This document shows positions 17,948 through 27,813 of a DNA stretch of 63,563 bases, piece by piece. The notes beneath the pieces are model-generated. The model had not been told where the DNA came from and did no database searches. It saw only the letters and a program-made list of their open reading frames with translations. Position numbers and translations under genes: made by a program. Each line of letters starts with the position of its first letter. Position 1 is the stretch's first letter. Source of the stretch: GCA-2786165 sp964625775 (lineage in GTDB: Bacteria; Pseudomonadota; Gammaproteobacteria; Legionellales; Legionellaceae); assembly GCA_964625775.1 (NCBI GenBank), contig CAZVEH010000006.1, forward strand, positions 1-63,563, in the 5' to 3' direction.

Positions 17948-18548
17948 ATCCTAACCTTTCCAATTCTTTTTTAACTTGATGCGAAATAAGCCGCGCCACA
18001 TAGTCAAATTCTACATTCAACGCATCACCGATTTGTAATTGATCTAAAGTTGTATGTTGGATAGTATGAGGCACCAATAACACTCTAATATGATCATGCT
18101 CAACAGCATTGATGGTCAAACTAACACCATCTAAAGTAATACTACCTTTGGGTATGAGATAAAGGATATCACAGTCTGCAAACCCTCCGATAACCATTTC
18201 GATATACTCACCTACACTTTGACGTCCCTGCACATACGCCTTGCCATCGACATGACCTGACACATAATGTCCGCCAAACCGGCTGGTGGCTTGCATCGCA
18301 CGTTCCATATTGACCTTCTGGCCTGCAACCAGTGATCCTAATGTAGTCCGTTCTAACGTTTCTGGTGAAACATCGAAGACCAAATGGGGCGAAGGGTGAT
18401 CGAGTAACGTCAAACAAACCCCTTGAATAGCGATACTATCTCCAGGAAAAGTGCCCGCAATTGAAGCCTGAATTTCTAAACGATTGGCCCCAGATATTTT
18501 TTGATTTGCTACAACTCGACCACAATGTTCAATCAAACCTGTAAACAT
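17931..18548 (-). CDS. ribE: Riboflavin synthase, alpha chain
   Basis: Dismutates two lumazine molecules to riboflavin. It starts MFTGLIEHCG, and both lumazine-binding repeats are visible (GVCLTLL near residue 44 and GVSLTINAV near 140). Length 205 is normal. Its start lies 6 bp after the ribD stop in the rib operon. Confidence 0.97.
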   Translation of the reverse strand: MFTGLIEHCGRVVANQKISGANRLEIQASIAGTFPGDSIAIQGVCLTLLDHPSPHLVFDVSPETLERTTLGSLVAGQKVNMERAMQATSRFGGHYVSGHVDGKAYVQGRQSVGEYIEMVIGGFADCDILYLIPKGSITLDGVSLTINAVEHDHIRVLLVPHTIQHTTLDQLQIGDALNVEFDYVARLISHQVKKELERLGYDKPV

Positions 18549-18554
18549 AACACT

Positions 18555-19622
18555 CTACCAATCCATCGTTAAAATGACATTATCGCCCATCACTTGCCAA
18601 GACAACGCTTGAGCATCCTCAAACGTATTCAAATCTGAATACAAAGATATTCCGGTCTGATTCAAAATTTTTGGCGCAATATAAATATGGGTTCGATTGA
18701 CCAAATGCGCACGATGTAGCGCAGTAAATAGTTGACGACCTGCTTCTACCCAGACGTCATGATACCCTAAGGCACCTAAATGACCAAGAACTGCCGTCAA
18801 ATCTAAGCGTTGTTGGTGTACTGGCACAGGGTAATACGCGCAGTTCGGTTGGCGATGCGTCACAGTTTGAGATTCATCGTAATAAATCAAACCTCGTGTC
18901 GCCAATTGTAAGGCCTGGACCTCGTGTGACAACCTCAAATGAGTATCCAATACCGCCAAAGGTTTGGCCTCAACATCTCCCCCCGGTAACCGTACCGTGA
19001 AAAGGGGATCATCGTTCATAATCGTATGTGCAGTGGTTAAAATAACATCGGTTTTTTTACGTTGTTCGTGGGTAAACTCACCACAGCTAAAATTAGAAAT
19101 ACTGATTCTTTGCCCATCAGTGCCCGCAATTTGCCCATCTAGGGTTTGAGCCATTTTTACAGTCACCCAAGGTGTCTGGGTCTGGATCCAGTGATGGTAA
19201 CTTTGATAAAAAGCATCAATTTCTGGCAAAGGATGGTGAATGACTTCTACACCATGTTCGCGCAAAATACGTGGCGTCTGATTTTTAGAGACCAGTGGAT
19301 TGGGGTCATTGTAGGCATACACCACTCGCTTAATCCCGTGGGCAATGATAGCGTCCACACACGGCGGCGTTCGCCCCCAATGATTGCAAGGTTCTAAAGT
19401 GACATAGAGCGTGATATCTTGATTTGCATGAGGAATTTGTGTCAGAAGAGCTTGCTCAGCGTGCGCTAACCCAGCACCACGATGCCATGCTTTTGCAATG
19501 ATGTGATCGTCCAGCACAGCTACCGCACCCACGCTGGGATTGGGTGCGCAAGCACCACGACCCAATTTCGCCTGAGCCAAAGCTGAAAGCAAATACTCTT
19601 TGTGCATAGAAAGATCACTCAT
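18555..19622 (-). CDS. ribD: Bifunctional riboflavin deaminase/reductase RibD
   Basis: Performs the second and third steps of riboflavin synthesis. The N-terminal zinc deaminase shows HAE and PCNHWGRTPPC; the C-terminal half is the NADPH-dependent reductase (VTVKMAQTLDGQIAG). Length 355 from the ATG at 19622; a GTG lies one codon upstream. It is the first gene of the long minus-strand operon. No FMN riboswitch consensus is seen in its leader, unlike in many other riboflavin operons. Confidence 0.96.
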   Translation of the reverse strand: MSDLSMHKEYLLSALAQAKLGRGACAPNPSVGAVAVLDDHIIAKAWHRGAGLAHAEQALLTQIPHANQDITLYVTLEPCNHWGRTPPCVDAIIAHGIKRVVYAYNDPNPLVSKNQTPRILREHGVEVIHHPLPEIDAFYQSYHHWIQTQTPWVTVKMAQTLDGQIAGTDGQRISISNFSCGEFTHEQRKKTDVILTTAHTIMNDDPLFTVRLPGGDVEAKPLAVLDTHLRLSHEVQALQLATRGLIYYDESQTVTHRQPNCAYYPVPVHQQRLDLTAVLGHLGALGYHDVWVEAGRQLFTALHRAHLVNRTHIYIAPKILNQTGISLYSDLNTFEDAQALSWQVMGDNVILTMDW

Positions 19623-19708
19623 CACATGACCGAGTAGTATAACAAATGTAACGATTTACCACAAATGGCAACACAAAACGGATGAATATGCTATGATTCT
19701 TACTAGAC

Positions 19709-19724
19709 CAGGACTTACGTCCTG
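19709..19724. promoter_or_regulatory. Inverted repeat between ribD and the M48 protease gene
   Basis: CAGGAC (19709-19714) and GTCCTG (19719-19724) are separated by TTAC, between two divergent genes. It could be a small operator or leader hairpin. No regulator is assigned. Confidence 0.3.
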
Positions 19725-19813
19725 TAGACAATGCGCGCACGATTTAGTGTTCTAACTAAGACAAATAGGAGAATGCTTTGGCAATGTTGATTGAAAAAAC
19801 GAACTGTATTCCC

Positions 19814-19818
19814 AGGAG
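19814..19818 (+). promoter_or_regulatory. AGGAG ribosome-binding site setting a TTG start
   Basis: AGGAG lies 8 nt before the TTG at 19827. The frame is open further upstream (TTG at 19791), but only the 19827 start has a proper site and gives a normal Sec signal peptide. Confidence 0.6.
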
Positions 19819-19826
19819 TTTGTAGA

Positions 19827-21218
19827 TTGAACTCAGTAAAACTGCGACGCAACTTAACGAGATGGCTGACATTGTCTCTGTTGGTTCCAACCATCACACA
19901 TGGATTTTCAGCCTATTCTAATGCTGAATTGGATCAGCTCGAACGTGAGTTTATCCAAGAAATCAATCATTCCGACGCAGTATTACGTGATCCTCTGGCC
20001 AATGATTATATCAACCATGTGGCCAAACGTTTGGCCGAACATAGCGATCTCAATTCACCTCATTTCTTCATCGTCAAATCCCGAGAAATCAATGCGTTTG
20101 CTGGCCCTGGGGGTCATATTGGTGTCAACACGCAATTAATATTAGAGTCCGAAACAGAATCTGAATTAGCCGGCGTCATGGCACATGAAATAGCTCACGT
20201 GCGTCAGCATCATTTATATCGCATGATTGAACATCAAAAACAAATGCGAGTACCGATGCTTGCAAGCCTTTTGGCTTCCATTGCGTTGGGTGTGATCAAT
20301 CCTGTGTTATCCACTGGGTTGCTATACGGCAGCTTATCTGGATTTGCGCAGGACAGCATCAACTATGTGCGATCGGGAGAAAAAGAAGCGGATAGCATCG
20401 GTATTGATATGTTGACCAAGTCCGGATTTGATCCGCATGGGATGGTGGGTTTTTTCAAAAAAATGCAGCAAAACTCTCGCTATCACTATACTGAAAATAT
20501 TCCTGCAATATTGCGTACTCACCCTTTGGATGAAGAACGGATCGCAGAAGCTGAAAGCCGCTGCCCCGTGACGCGCCCATCTGTAATCTCAGATCAAAAT
20601 AATTATTTATTGTTCAAAGAACTGATTCGCAATGAAATCAGCATCGATCCCAAGCAATCTTTGGATTATTACCGCCACAAATGCAGTCAAAAAACCTCTG
20701 AAACTGCATGCCAGTATGGTTATGCGCTGCGTTTGATGCAAGCCAATCAATATGCTCAAGCGATGACGCACATCAAACCTCTGTGGACGAAAGAGCCCAA
20801 TAATCTGTACTATGCTGTCGCAATGGCTCAATGTCATGAAGGCTTAGCCGAACACGCCAATGCCGTCCAAATTTTGAGTGAATTACATGCTAATTTTCCC
20901 GACAGTTATGCCGTCACTGTGGAATATGGCAAAGCATTGATAGCGGCTAATCAAGCCCAAAAAGCCGCATCTATCTTACTCACCGCAAATCGTAAATTCA
21001 AAGCGGATTTGCAAATTTGCAATCAATTGGCGCGTGCCCAAGCTGCGAATCATACCCTAGGATATGCCTATTTCACTCTGGCAGAGTGTCATATTCTCCA
21101 GGGAGAGCGCCATGATGCTTTGCGCAAATTAAAAATCGCCAAAACCTTTGCGAAAAAAGATCATCTCTTGGATGCTAGAATTGCAGCAAGAATTGATGAT
21201 ATTACGTTAAAAGAATAG
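19827..21218 (+). CDS. bepA: BepA/YfgC-like periplasmic M48 metalloprotease with TPR domain
   Basis: Zinc protease and chaperone of outer-membrane assembly, which trims stalled LptD or BAM substrates in the enteric homolog. It has a signal peptide (~1-25), then the M48 domain with HEIAH at 120-124 and the third ligand in EKEADSIG, then a TPR tail from ~270. Length 463 from a TTG start supported by AGGAG at 19814. It neighbours the lptF-lptG transporter genes, consistent with an envelope role. It is transcribed alone, divergently from ribD. Confidence 0.9.
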   Translation: MNSVKLRRNLTRWLTLSLLVPTITHGFSAYSNAELDQLEREFIQEINHSDAVLRDPLANDYINHVAKRLAEHSDLNSPHFFIVKSREINAFAGPGGHIGVNTQLILESETESELAGVMAHEIAHVRQHHLYRMIEHQKQMRVPMLASLLASIALGVINPVLSTGLLYGSLSGFAQDSINYVRSGEKEADSIGIDMLTKSGFDPHGMVGFFKKMQQNSRYHYTENIPAILRTHPLDEERIAEAESRCPVTRPSVISDQNNYLLFKELIRNEISIDPKQSLDYYRHKCSQKTSETACQYGYALRLMQANQYAQAMTHIKPLWTKEPNNLYYAVAMAQCHEGLAEHANAVQILSELHANFPDSYAVTVEYGKALIAANQAQKAASILLTANRKFKADLQICNQLARAQAANHTLGYAYFTLAECHILQGERHDALRKLKIAKTFAKKDHLLDARIAARIDDITLKE

Positions 21219-21263
21219 TAGGCGCATCTTGAAAGGTGCTGAATGGTTACAGGAATAACGCTT

Positions 21264-22328
21264 TTAACGGGCACGATACATCAAATATGCCCCTAAGCCT
21301 GCACAAACCGCAGTAGGCCCTATGGCTGCCAACATCGAAGAAAATTGATAAATTTGACTCAATGATCCGCAAAATCGATTTAAAATATAAAACCCAAACC
21401 CCACAACAGCGCCTACCATCAATTTTGATCCCATTGTAGAGGAACGCAATGGGCCAAATACAAAGGGGATGGCCAATAACATCATGACTACAGTGGTCAC
21501 CGGCAACATCAAACGCTGCCAATACCCCAATTGATAATTTTGCACATTCTGGTGGGTTAATTTCTGAGCAATTAAAAATTGATGCAACTCAAAAAACGTC
21601 ATTTCATCGGGTTCATTATGCGACGTTCTCAACACCCTAGCATCAAGCGCCACATCCCAAGTCATTTTTGGCGTATGAGATGTTGTTGTTTTGGTGAGGG
21701 ATAGATCGGTCTGATCACTGTCAAATGCCCACCATACCCCGTCTTTTTGCTCGGCAGATTGGATATGACGTACATACACCAAACGCTCATGCGCATCAAA
21801 ATGAAACTGTTCTATATGGGTGAGTTGGGTTGGGGATACAATCGATTCGATGGTCAGGATATCATTCTTTGAATGCAGCCATAAACCACGGGTAGTTTGT
21901 AGGGCCTGCCCCCCGTTCATTGCTTGCATTTTATACGTGTTGGCCCATAACACCATTTTTGGCAACACCAATTCGCCAAGCAGGGTCATCAGCACGATAA
22001 AGACCACCGCCATTTTTAAAACCGCACAGGTGATTTGACCAATAGACATGCCTGCGGCACGCAACACCACCAATTCTGAATGATTGGCCATCACGCCCAG
22101 TCCAACCAAACAACCCAAAAGACTGGCCATTGGAAAAAATAAGTAAACTTGATAAGGCATGCCCAAAGCCACAAATAACAACGCTTGAGCGATCCCATAA
22201 TCGGCTTTACCCAAATCACCCAGCTGATTGACAAACAAAATAAACCCTTGTAGCCCGGTCAACATCAAGACAACCAATGTAATGGAAGCAAAGACTGTTT
22301 GTGCGATATATCGTTCCACCAGTTTCAT
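21264..22328 (-). CDS. lptG: LPS export permease LptG
   Basis: Inner-membrane permease of the LptB2FG transporter that extracts lipopolysaccharide toward the Lpt bridge. It has three N-terminal helices, a periplasmic beta-jellyroll, and three C-terminal helices in 354 residues. The start MKLVERYIAQTV at 22328 overlaps the lptF stop by four bases; the frame continues upstream inside lptF but that extension is ignored. Confidence 0.94.
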   Translation of the reverse strand: MKLVERYIAQTVFASITLVVLMLTGLQGFILFVNQLGDLGKADYGIAQALLFVALGMPYQVYLFFPMASLLGCLVGLGVMANHSELVVLRAAGMSIGQITCAVLKMAVVFIVLMTLLGELVLPKMVLWANTYKMQAMNGGQALQTTRGLWLHSKNDILTIESIVSPTQLTHIEQFHFDAHERLVYVRHIQSAEQKDGVWWAFDSDQTDLSLTKTTTSHTPKMTWDVALDARVLRTSHNEPDEMTFFELHQFLIAQKLTHQNVQNYQLGYWQRLMLPVTTVVMMLLAIPFVFGPLRSSTMGSKLMVGAVVGFGFYILNRFCGSLSQIYQFSSMLAAIGPTAVCAGLGAYLMYRAR

Positions 22329-23401
22329 GAACCACTCACCCTTTGTCGCCAAATTAACCCCACACCGATACATGCAATCACAGCATGCAGCCACCACATG
22401 CCTAACCACAGAGGTATTTTATCGGCAGCCACCCAATCACGAGCAATGAACATAAAATTGGCATATAAGACCGCCAACACCACTCCCGGCAATAGTTTGG
22501 CGTATTTGCCCGCACGCGGATTCACCCGGCTCAAAGGCACCCCAACTATCGTCAAGCTAAACACCATCAACGGAATCGAAACCCGCCACTGTAATTCAGC
22601 TGCTTTGACATGATCGGCGTTATTAAATGGTAGTAACTGTTTGAAAGGTACCGTTCGGATATCAGACTTCACCATGGTATTTTGATGCGGCAAACGTGCT
22701 TCGTAACGACCAAAAGATGAGAGTTGATAATCCGCTTTTCCCGGTACACCTTGGTATTGCTTGCCCTCTTTTAGGACTAAGTATTCTTCTCCCGACATTT
22801 TGTCCCGCACCGCACTTGCTTGTTTGGCCGTCAATACATCCCACGATGGTTTGCCGTCTTGCAGGACTCGTTTTGCCACAAAGACACCATTGGCTTTGGT
22901 ATGTCGAGCATTCATCGACTCCACATAAAACACATATTGATCATTCATCACGGTCCGAAATCTTCCAGGAATGATGGTTTGAATCAACGTTTGTAACCCC
23001 GTGGTTTGCAATAATTTGGCCCGTTGGTACGCGATCAATGGACTCAAGCTGATCATGAATGCGGTGATCATAGCCACTACGGCAGCAAGCACAAGAGTAT
23101 GCTTGAGCAAACTGGTTGAGCTGTAGCCACAGGCTTGCAACACCACCATTTCCGAATCGGCATACAATCGACCATAGGCCAATAATACTGCAAAATAAAA
23201 TCCAAGCGGCAAGAGTAAACTTAATAAATTGGGCAGCTCCAGCATCATGAGCTTCATCACCAACATACCCGGTATCACCCCACTAGCGGCGCGGTTCAAA
23301 TAAATTACCACTTGGTTGCTCATAAAAATCAATAATAAAATACTGGTCAAAGCAATCAGGGTCATGCCTACTTCTTTGGCCAAATAACGAAAAAGAATCA
23401 T
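22325..23401 (-). CDS. lptF: LPS export permease LptF
   Basis: Partner permease of LptG, with the same six-helix plus periplasmic jellyroll layout. It starts MILFRYLAKEVG, typical of LptF, and has 358 residues. The ATG at 23401 is preferred to a GTG three codons upstream. It is the first gene of the lptFG operon and is divergent from pepA across 331 bp filled with repeats. Confidence 0.94.
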   Translation of the reverse strand: MILFRYLAKEVGMTLIALTSILLLIFMSNQVVIYLNRAASGVIPGMLVMKLMMLELPNLLSLLLPLGFYFAVLLAYGRLYADSEMVVLQACGYSSTSLLKHTLVLAAVVAMITAFMISLSPLIAYQRAKLLQTTGLQTLIQTIIPGRFRTVMNDQYVFYVESMNARHTKANGVFVAKRVLQDGKPSWDVLTAKQASAVRDKMSGEEYLVLKEGKQYQGVPGKADYQLSSFGRYEARLPHQNTMVKSDIRTVPFKQLLPFNNADHVKAAELQWRVSIPLMVFSLTIVGVPLSRVNPRAGKYAKLLPGVVLAVLYANFMFIARDWVAADKIPLWLGMWWLHAVIACIGVGLIWRQRVSGS

Positions 23402-23459
23402 AAAATACACACTCTATAGGAGGGGTAACCCCTCTCTGCATGAACGACTCACCGCACCA

Positions 23460-23550
23460 AACCGTTCGGCCTGAGGAGGATGAGCAGCATCCGTCTCGAA
23501 GGTTTATGTGCGAATACCTAATCCTTCGAGACGGCTCATCAGGGTAAACG
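23460..23550. repeat. Paired palindromic repeat in the lptF-pepA gap
   Basis: A diverged copy of the 10992 repeat (AACCGTTCGGCCTGAGGAGG...) at 23460-23502 is followed by its inverted partner (CCTTCGAGACGGCTCATCAG...) at 23523-23550. Together they can fold into a long hairpin. This is a REP-type intergenic unit. Confidence 0.65.
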
Positions 23551-23580
23551 CATCTAAATAAAAATAGTATAACCAGTGTG

Positions 23581-23613
23581 CCTACGTTCCGTGCTTTATG
23601 CGCGGAACGTAGG
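23581..23613. other. Perfect 11-bp stem hairpin in the lptF-pepA gap
   Basis: CCTACGTTCCG (23581-23591) pairs with CGGAACGTAGG (23603-23613) over an 11-nt loop. It lies between divergent genes, so it is unlikely to be a terminator of either; it may be another repeat element. Confidence 0.5.
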
Positions 23614-23732
23614 CGAAAAAGATTGCTTTAATGTTCAAAATTTAGATGCGGTTGCCCTGCCCATTGACTTTTCTCCTAGACCAATGCCAACCTGTCAGCT
23701 AAAATAACAGATTTTAAACACCTCAGGAAGTC

Positions 23733-25187
23733 ATGATGCAGCATGGACTAGTTTCTCATTTAGAAAAAATCACAGCAGATTGTTTGGTTATTGGTTTTTT
23801 TTCAGACACACCCGTTACAGAACTACCCATCACGTCATCTCACCTTGATTTGATCGCGTATCTGAAAACCCAACTCATCCAACCGGGCGACACAATTTAC
23901 CATGCCTCTCAAGATGGACCAGCTTTATTGTTGATTCACTGTGGCCAGAAAAAACAATTTACTGCATCCATTTTGACCGATTATATTTTTAAAATCGCCA
24001 AAATGATCACAGCACAGCGACTGATCTCAGCAACCATTACCTTGCCACAGCTTGAACAACATACGCCCGATTGGCAACTGCAACAGATGATCATTCAATT
24101 TGAAGCGCAATCTTATCAGTTTTTGGAGTTAAAAACCAAGTCAAATCAATCACATGCAACAAAATCGATTGACTGGTACCTACCTGATGCCACTGAAGAT
24201 GCAGTCCAAGCGGGACAAATCATTGCACAAAGCATTCAGTACACCCGGCACTTGGCGAATTTACCGGCTAATATTTGCACCCCCACCTATTTGGCAACGC
24301 AAGCGCAGAAAATCGACGCAGAATGGGACCCGATTACGACCAAAGTGATGAACAAGCAAACCATGGAAGAGCTGGGCATGGGCGCGTTTTTAGCTGTTGC
24401 CAAAGGCAGCGCTGAGCCCCCTCAATTTATCCAGTTAGAGTATAAGGGTGCCGGCTCAGAGCCACCTATTGTACTGATCGGTAAAGGCGTAACGTTTGAT
24501 TCCGGTGGTATTTCCTTAAAACCAGCAGAATTCATGGAAGAAATGAAATACGATATGGCAGGCGCAGCCAGTGTCTTAGGCACCCTCAAAGCTTGCGCAG
24601 CGCTCAAATTACCCATCAATGTCATTGGTTTATTGGCATGCACTGAAAATATGCCAAGCGGTTCTGCCACCAAACCAGGCGATGTGGTGACCAGTATGTC
24701 TGGTCAAACCATAGAAATCACCAATACCGACGCGGAAGGACGACTGATTTTGGCGGATGCTTTGACCTATGCCAAACAGTTCAACCCTCAATACGTGATT
24801 GATATCGCAACATTGACCGGTGCCATGATCATTGCCCTGGGCAGTATCACCACAGGGCTAATGAGCAACGACGATGAGCTGGCCGACAAAATTTTAAATG
24901 CAGGCAAAGACAGCCAAGAAAGAACATGGCGTATGCCCATGGATAATGCCTACCAAGATATGTTGGAGAGCCCGGTCGCAGATATGCTTAATGCGCACCC
25001 AGGACGTACTGCTGGCTCTATCACAGCTGCTTGCTTTTTAGCACGCTTTGCCGATTCATTTCGTTGGGCACATATGGATATTGCCGGTACCGGCTGGGTA
25101 TCTGGGAAGTTTCGTTGCGCTACTGGGCGACCTGTGGCTCTTTTGGTGCAATTTTTACGGGATTTGGCCAAAAAAAATGAGAGTTGA
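23733..25187 (+). CDS. pepA: Leucyl aminopeptidase (M17)
   Basis: Di-zinc cytosolic aminopeptidase, sometimes also a DNA-binding architectural protein. The 484-residue product has a poorly conserved N-terminal domain and a C-terminal catalytic domain with GKGVTFDSGGISLKP, the signature NTDAEGRLILADAL, and the GRTAGSITAACFL segment. Tandem ATGs occur at 23733 and 23736. holC starts inside its last codons. Confidence 0.96.
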   Translation: MMQHGLVSHLEKITADCLVIGFFSDTPVTELPITSSHLDLIAYLKTQLIQPGDTIYHASQDGPALLLIHCGQKKQFTASILTDYIFKIAKMITAQRLISATITLPQLEQHTPDWQLQQMIIQFEAQSYQFLELKTKSNQSHATKSIDWYLPDATEDAVQAGQIIAQSIQYTRHLANLPANICTPTYLATQAQKIDAEWDPITTKVMNKQTMEELGMGAFLAVAKGSAEPPQFIQLEYKGAGSEPPIVLIGKGVTFDSGGISLKPAEFMEEMKYDMAGAASVLGTLKACAALKLPINVIGLLACTENMPSGSATKPGDVVTSMSGQTIEITNTDAEGRLILADALTYAKQFNPQYVIDIATLTGAMIIALGSITTGLMSNDDELADKILNAGKDSQERTWRMPMDNAYQDMLESPVADMLNAHPGRTAGSITAACFLARFADSFRWAHMDIAGTGWVSGKFRCATGRPVALLVQFLRDLAKKNES

Positions 25188-25602
25188 TTTTTATTTATTG
25201 AAAGCTGAGACCTCCGATGTCTTTTGGTTGACGGCCTGTCGTTTGCTTGAAAAAGCGTATCGCCAAGGACATCAGGTTTTTGTGTATTGTTCTGATCAAC
25301 AAGACGCTGAACACCTGGATGAACTGCTATGGACATTCAAACCCGATAGTTTCATTCCCCATCATTTGCAAGGAGAAGGCCCCGAACCCCCTCCGCCCAT
25401 TCAGATTGGCCACACCAACGAACCCCGCGGATTTGATGATATCCTGTTGAATCTTTCCAGAGAGGTCCCCGCTTTCTTTGCACGGTTCAAACGCATCATA
25501 GAAATCGTGCCTGGAGATGAAACCGGCAAAACTCAAAGCCGAGAGCACTTTCGCATGTACCGTAAGGCCGGAATTGAGCCTAAGACGCATGTGATTGAGT
25601 AG
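25177..25602 (+). CDS. holC: DNA polymerase III subunit chi
   Basis: Clamp-loader accessory subunit that links the psi/tau complex to SSB. The 141-residue product starts MRVDFYLL and includes the conserved CRLLEKAYRQGHQVFVYC segment and a C-terminal GDETGKTQSREHFRMYRKAG. The ATG at 25177 overlaps pepA by 11 bp, a common pepA-holC arrangement; a longer frame inside pepA is ignored. Confidence 0.92.
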   Translation: MRVDFYLLKAETSDVFWLTACRLLEKAYRQGHQVFVYCSDQQDAEHLDELLWTFKPDSFIPHHLQGEGPEPPPPIQIGHTNEPRGFDDILLNLSREVPAFFARFKRIIEIVPGDETGKTQSREHFRMYRKAGIEPKTHVIE

Positions 25603-25618
25603 TGGTCATCTCTCTACG

Positions 25619-25645
25619 GAGATCCTTCGCTGTGCTCAGGATGAC
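25619..25645. repeat. Short intergenic palindromic repeat, copy 2
   Basis: Diverged copy of the 66-93 element (GAGATCCTTCGCTGTGCTCA...), located just after holC. Confidence 0.45.
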
Positions 25646-25683
25646 GAGTGATTTTATACAGCGCTGTTTTGAATATAGGGAGT

Positions 25684-27687
25684 TTACTGACTCTTTAAGT
25701 GCGCACATTCGTCTGCCCAATCAATCTCTTCTGAATCAGTAAAATCTGGCGTTTCACTCACATCCAGGTCGGTATGAAACAATTCATGATCTAATTCTTG
25801 TAACTCTGCGTCTAGTTGCTGCAATTCAGGATGCAACATCATCAGTCCCATGGTTCGCAAACAGTTATATGTAAACTCAATATTCCAAGCAACCATGACC
25901 CATTGAAAAGCCAGTAGATAAGCTCCTTTTAGCGCAAGCCAAGCCATTGGAATCCATAGCCCGAAAGCAGCCAATACCGTCGGGATGACCACAAACAATA
26001 CTAATTTACCCAACTGATAGCAAGCGGCTCGACTCGATAATTTCATATCATGAATTTCATATAACATTTCTTGCGCTGTGCCGGTATGAAAATAATCTTT
26101 GTTCCTGTCTGCTTTCCAAGGCGTATAATAAGATACATTTTCCCAAATAAAATAAGAAAAACTAGGTCGCGACATCAACTGATACACTTGCTTTGCAGAC
26201 AGAGCTAGCGAGCCCCCCCTAGCTCCGGCCTCAACCTTTCTTAATTGATCCAAGATACCCCGTGTCATAGGGATGACAATGGGGGTTTTATGCTCATCGA
26301 TATAATATAATGTTTTATCGTCACTCCAAACAAAGCTGGAAGCCTCATACTTATCTAACTCATGTAAGGAATAAGTCCCGTGGTATACGCGATGCTTGGT
26401 CCGCAAAAAATGTCTTGATTCCGTGGAATGTTTATCTTTCAATACGTTTGTAAGCATTTGAAGAATTCTTTGGCGTTCTACTTGTGGTACAAGGCCGCGC
26501 GATGCAGGAAAAGCACGGTAATAGTCTTGACCAATGACTTCAAGATGTCGATGAATCTTTCGACAAAGATCATGAACACGTTGATCTCCCGGCATGCGAT
26601 GCGCCTTATTTTCTATCGCCTTTATAAGCTTATTTGATGCCTCGTTGTAAGACCAATCTTCCATAAAATAGGGATGTAATTTGGCTTCAGACAATAACAT
26701 GGTCGTCATTTTTTTAGCCGATTCACTCGACAAGGTCAGAGAAAATCTTCCAGATCGGCTCAATGTCGTCAGCGCACTTTGACCTAATTGAGTCCATTCA
26801 GATTTGGTCTCAGTTGGATCCAAACGACTATCAGACGTTGCTCCACGAAAAAAACAACGTAGATTATCTGCACCATTTGCGTTTAATGGCCACTCCGTCA
26901 ACACAGGCTCCACCGCTGAACGATCAACATGCCACAAGGCAGGCCTCTGAGAATGAGACGGATCACTGAAAAACACATACACATCGTCACCACGACCTGT
27001 AAATTCTTCTTGTTGTGGTTTCTTAGAAACTTGTTGAAATTCACAGGTAAGTTGATTGTATAGCAGGGCTTTGATCTGAATCAGACCAATTTTACGGTAC
27101 TGCAAGGAAGATCGATCGCCAGGAAAAAGAGATAACATCTTTTTATAATTAGAATCATACGATGTGATTTGGTTTAGCGCTTCCTCAGCCTGCCCAATGA
27201 TCGGATCTTCTGGTAAATCTTTCTTTGCAACCAATACTCGCATAATCTCTTTGCTGACGTGAAAACCCGTTCCATACACTTGAGTAGTTGTTTTTTTCAC
27301 CAGCAAGGGTTTAGACACTCTACCTCGAGGTTTTTCATAGCTCAACTGAAATTCATTTCCATGTGCTTTGATTTGATGTAAATGTTTGGACGTTAAGAGG
27401 TTAGATGGGATAGGAATAATCGTCCCTCTGGAATTGATATAGTTGAGCCTCTTGGTATCTTTATCTAAATAGAAACAATGACCGCATTGTTGGCAAATGG
27501 CTTTTTGCTGTTGATCTGTTTGCGGATAATAGAGCATCGGGGTGATCGCATCGCTGAGTTCCTTGAGTAATCCCTCATAAGACGAGGGTATTTGACTCTT
27601 TACCCTAGGTCGCGCCGAACCCAGCTTGCGAGTGTATGGTCTGTTTTTTTTAGGCAAACGACTCTTATCTTGCTTATTCAAACTCAT
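25684..27687 (-). CDS. Large hypothetical protein with C-terminal membrane hairpin and acidic tail
   Basis: 667 residues from the ATG at 27687 (a TTG lies four codons upstream). The N-terminus is very basic (KSRLPKKNRPYTRK). A CQQCGHC cluster near residue 90 may bind metal. A long unrecognised middle is followed by two adjacent hydrophobic helices near residues 575-620 and a Glu/Asp-rich, helix-forming tail (ELQQLDAELQELDHEL...SEEIDWADE). No signal peptide. Monocistronic. The layout, size and acidic C-terminus resemble type IV (Dot/Icm) effectors of Legionellales, but no effector domain or known family is recognised. Confidence 0.7.
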   Translation of the reverse strand: MSLNKQDKSRLPKKNRPYTRKLGSARPRVKSQIPSSYEGLLKELSDAITPMLYYPQTDQQQKAICQQCGHCFYLDKDTKRLNYINSRGTIIPIPSNLLTSKHLHQIKAHGNEFQLSYEKPRGRVSKPLLVKKTTTQVYGTGFHVSKEIMRVLVAKKDLPEDPIIGQAEEALNQITSYDSNYKKMLSLFPGDRSSLQYRKIGLIQIKALLYNQLTCEFQQVSKKPQQEEFTGRGDDVYVFFSDPSHSQRPALWHVDRSAVEPVLTEWPLNANGADNLRCFFRGATSDSRLDPTETKSEWTQLGQSALTTLSRSGRFSLTLSSESAKKMTTMLLSEAKLHPYFMEDWSYNEASNKLIKAIENKAHRMPGDQRVHDLCRKIHRHLEVIGQDYYRAFPASRGLVPQVERQRILQMLTNVLKDKHSTESRHFLRTKHRVYHGTYSLHELDKYEASSFVWSDDKTLYYIDEHKTPIVIPMTRGILDQLRKVEAGARGGSLALSAKQVYQLMSRPSFSYFIWENVSYYTPWKADRNKDYFHTGTAQEMLYEIHDMKLSSRAACYQLGKLVLFVVIPTVLAAFGLWIPMAWLALKGAYLLAFQWVMVAWNIEFTYNCLRTMGLMMLHPELQQLDAELQELDHELFHTDLDVSETPDFTDSEEIDWADECAHLKSQ

Positions 27688-27813
27688 CACGCGCCTCAAT
27701 TTATATCTTTAAAATAAAGCAAATTGTATTTTTATTATACTACGAAATTTTAAATTTATCAATTTCAGCACAAACGTTTCAGCATGACCAGGGGTATGTT
27801 GCGTGCATGTGGT

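Noticed and set aside
19626..19826. FMN riboswitch upstream of ribD
   Set aside because: No conserved RFN-element blocks were found on either strand; only a short inverted repeat is present.
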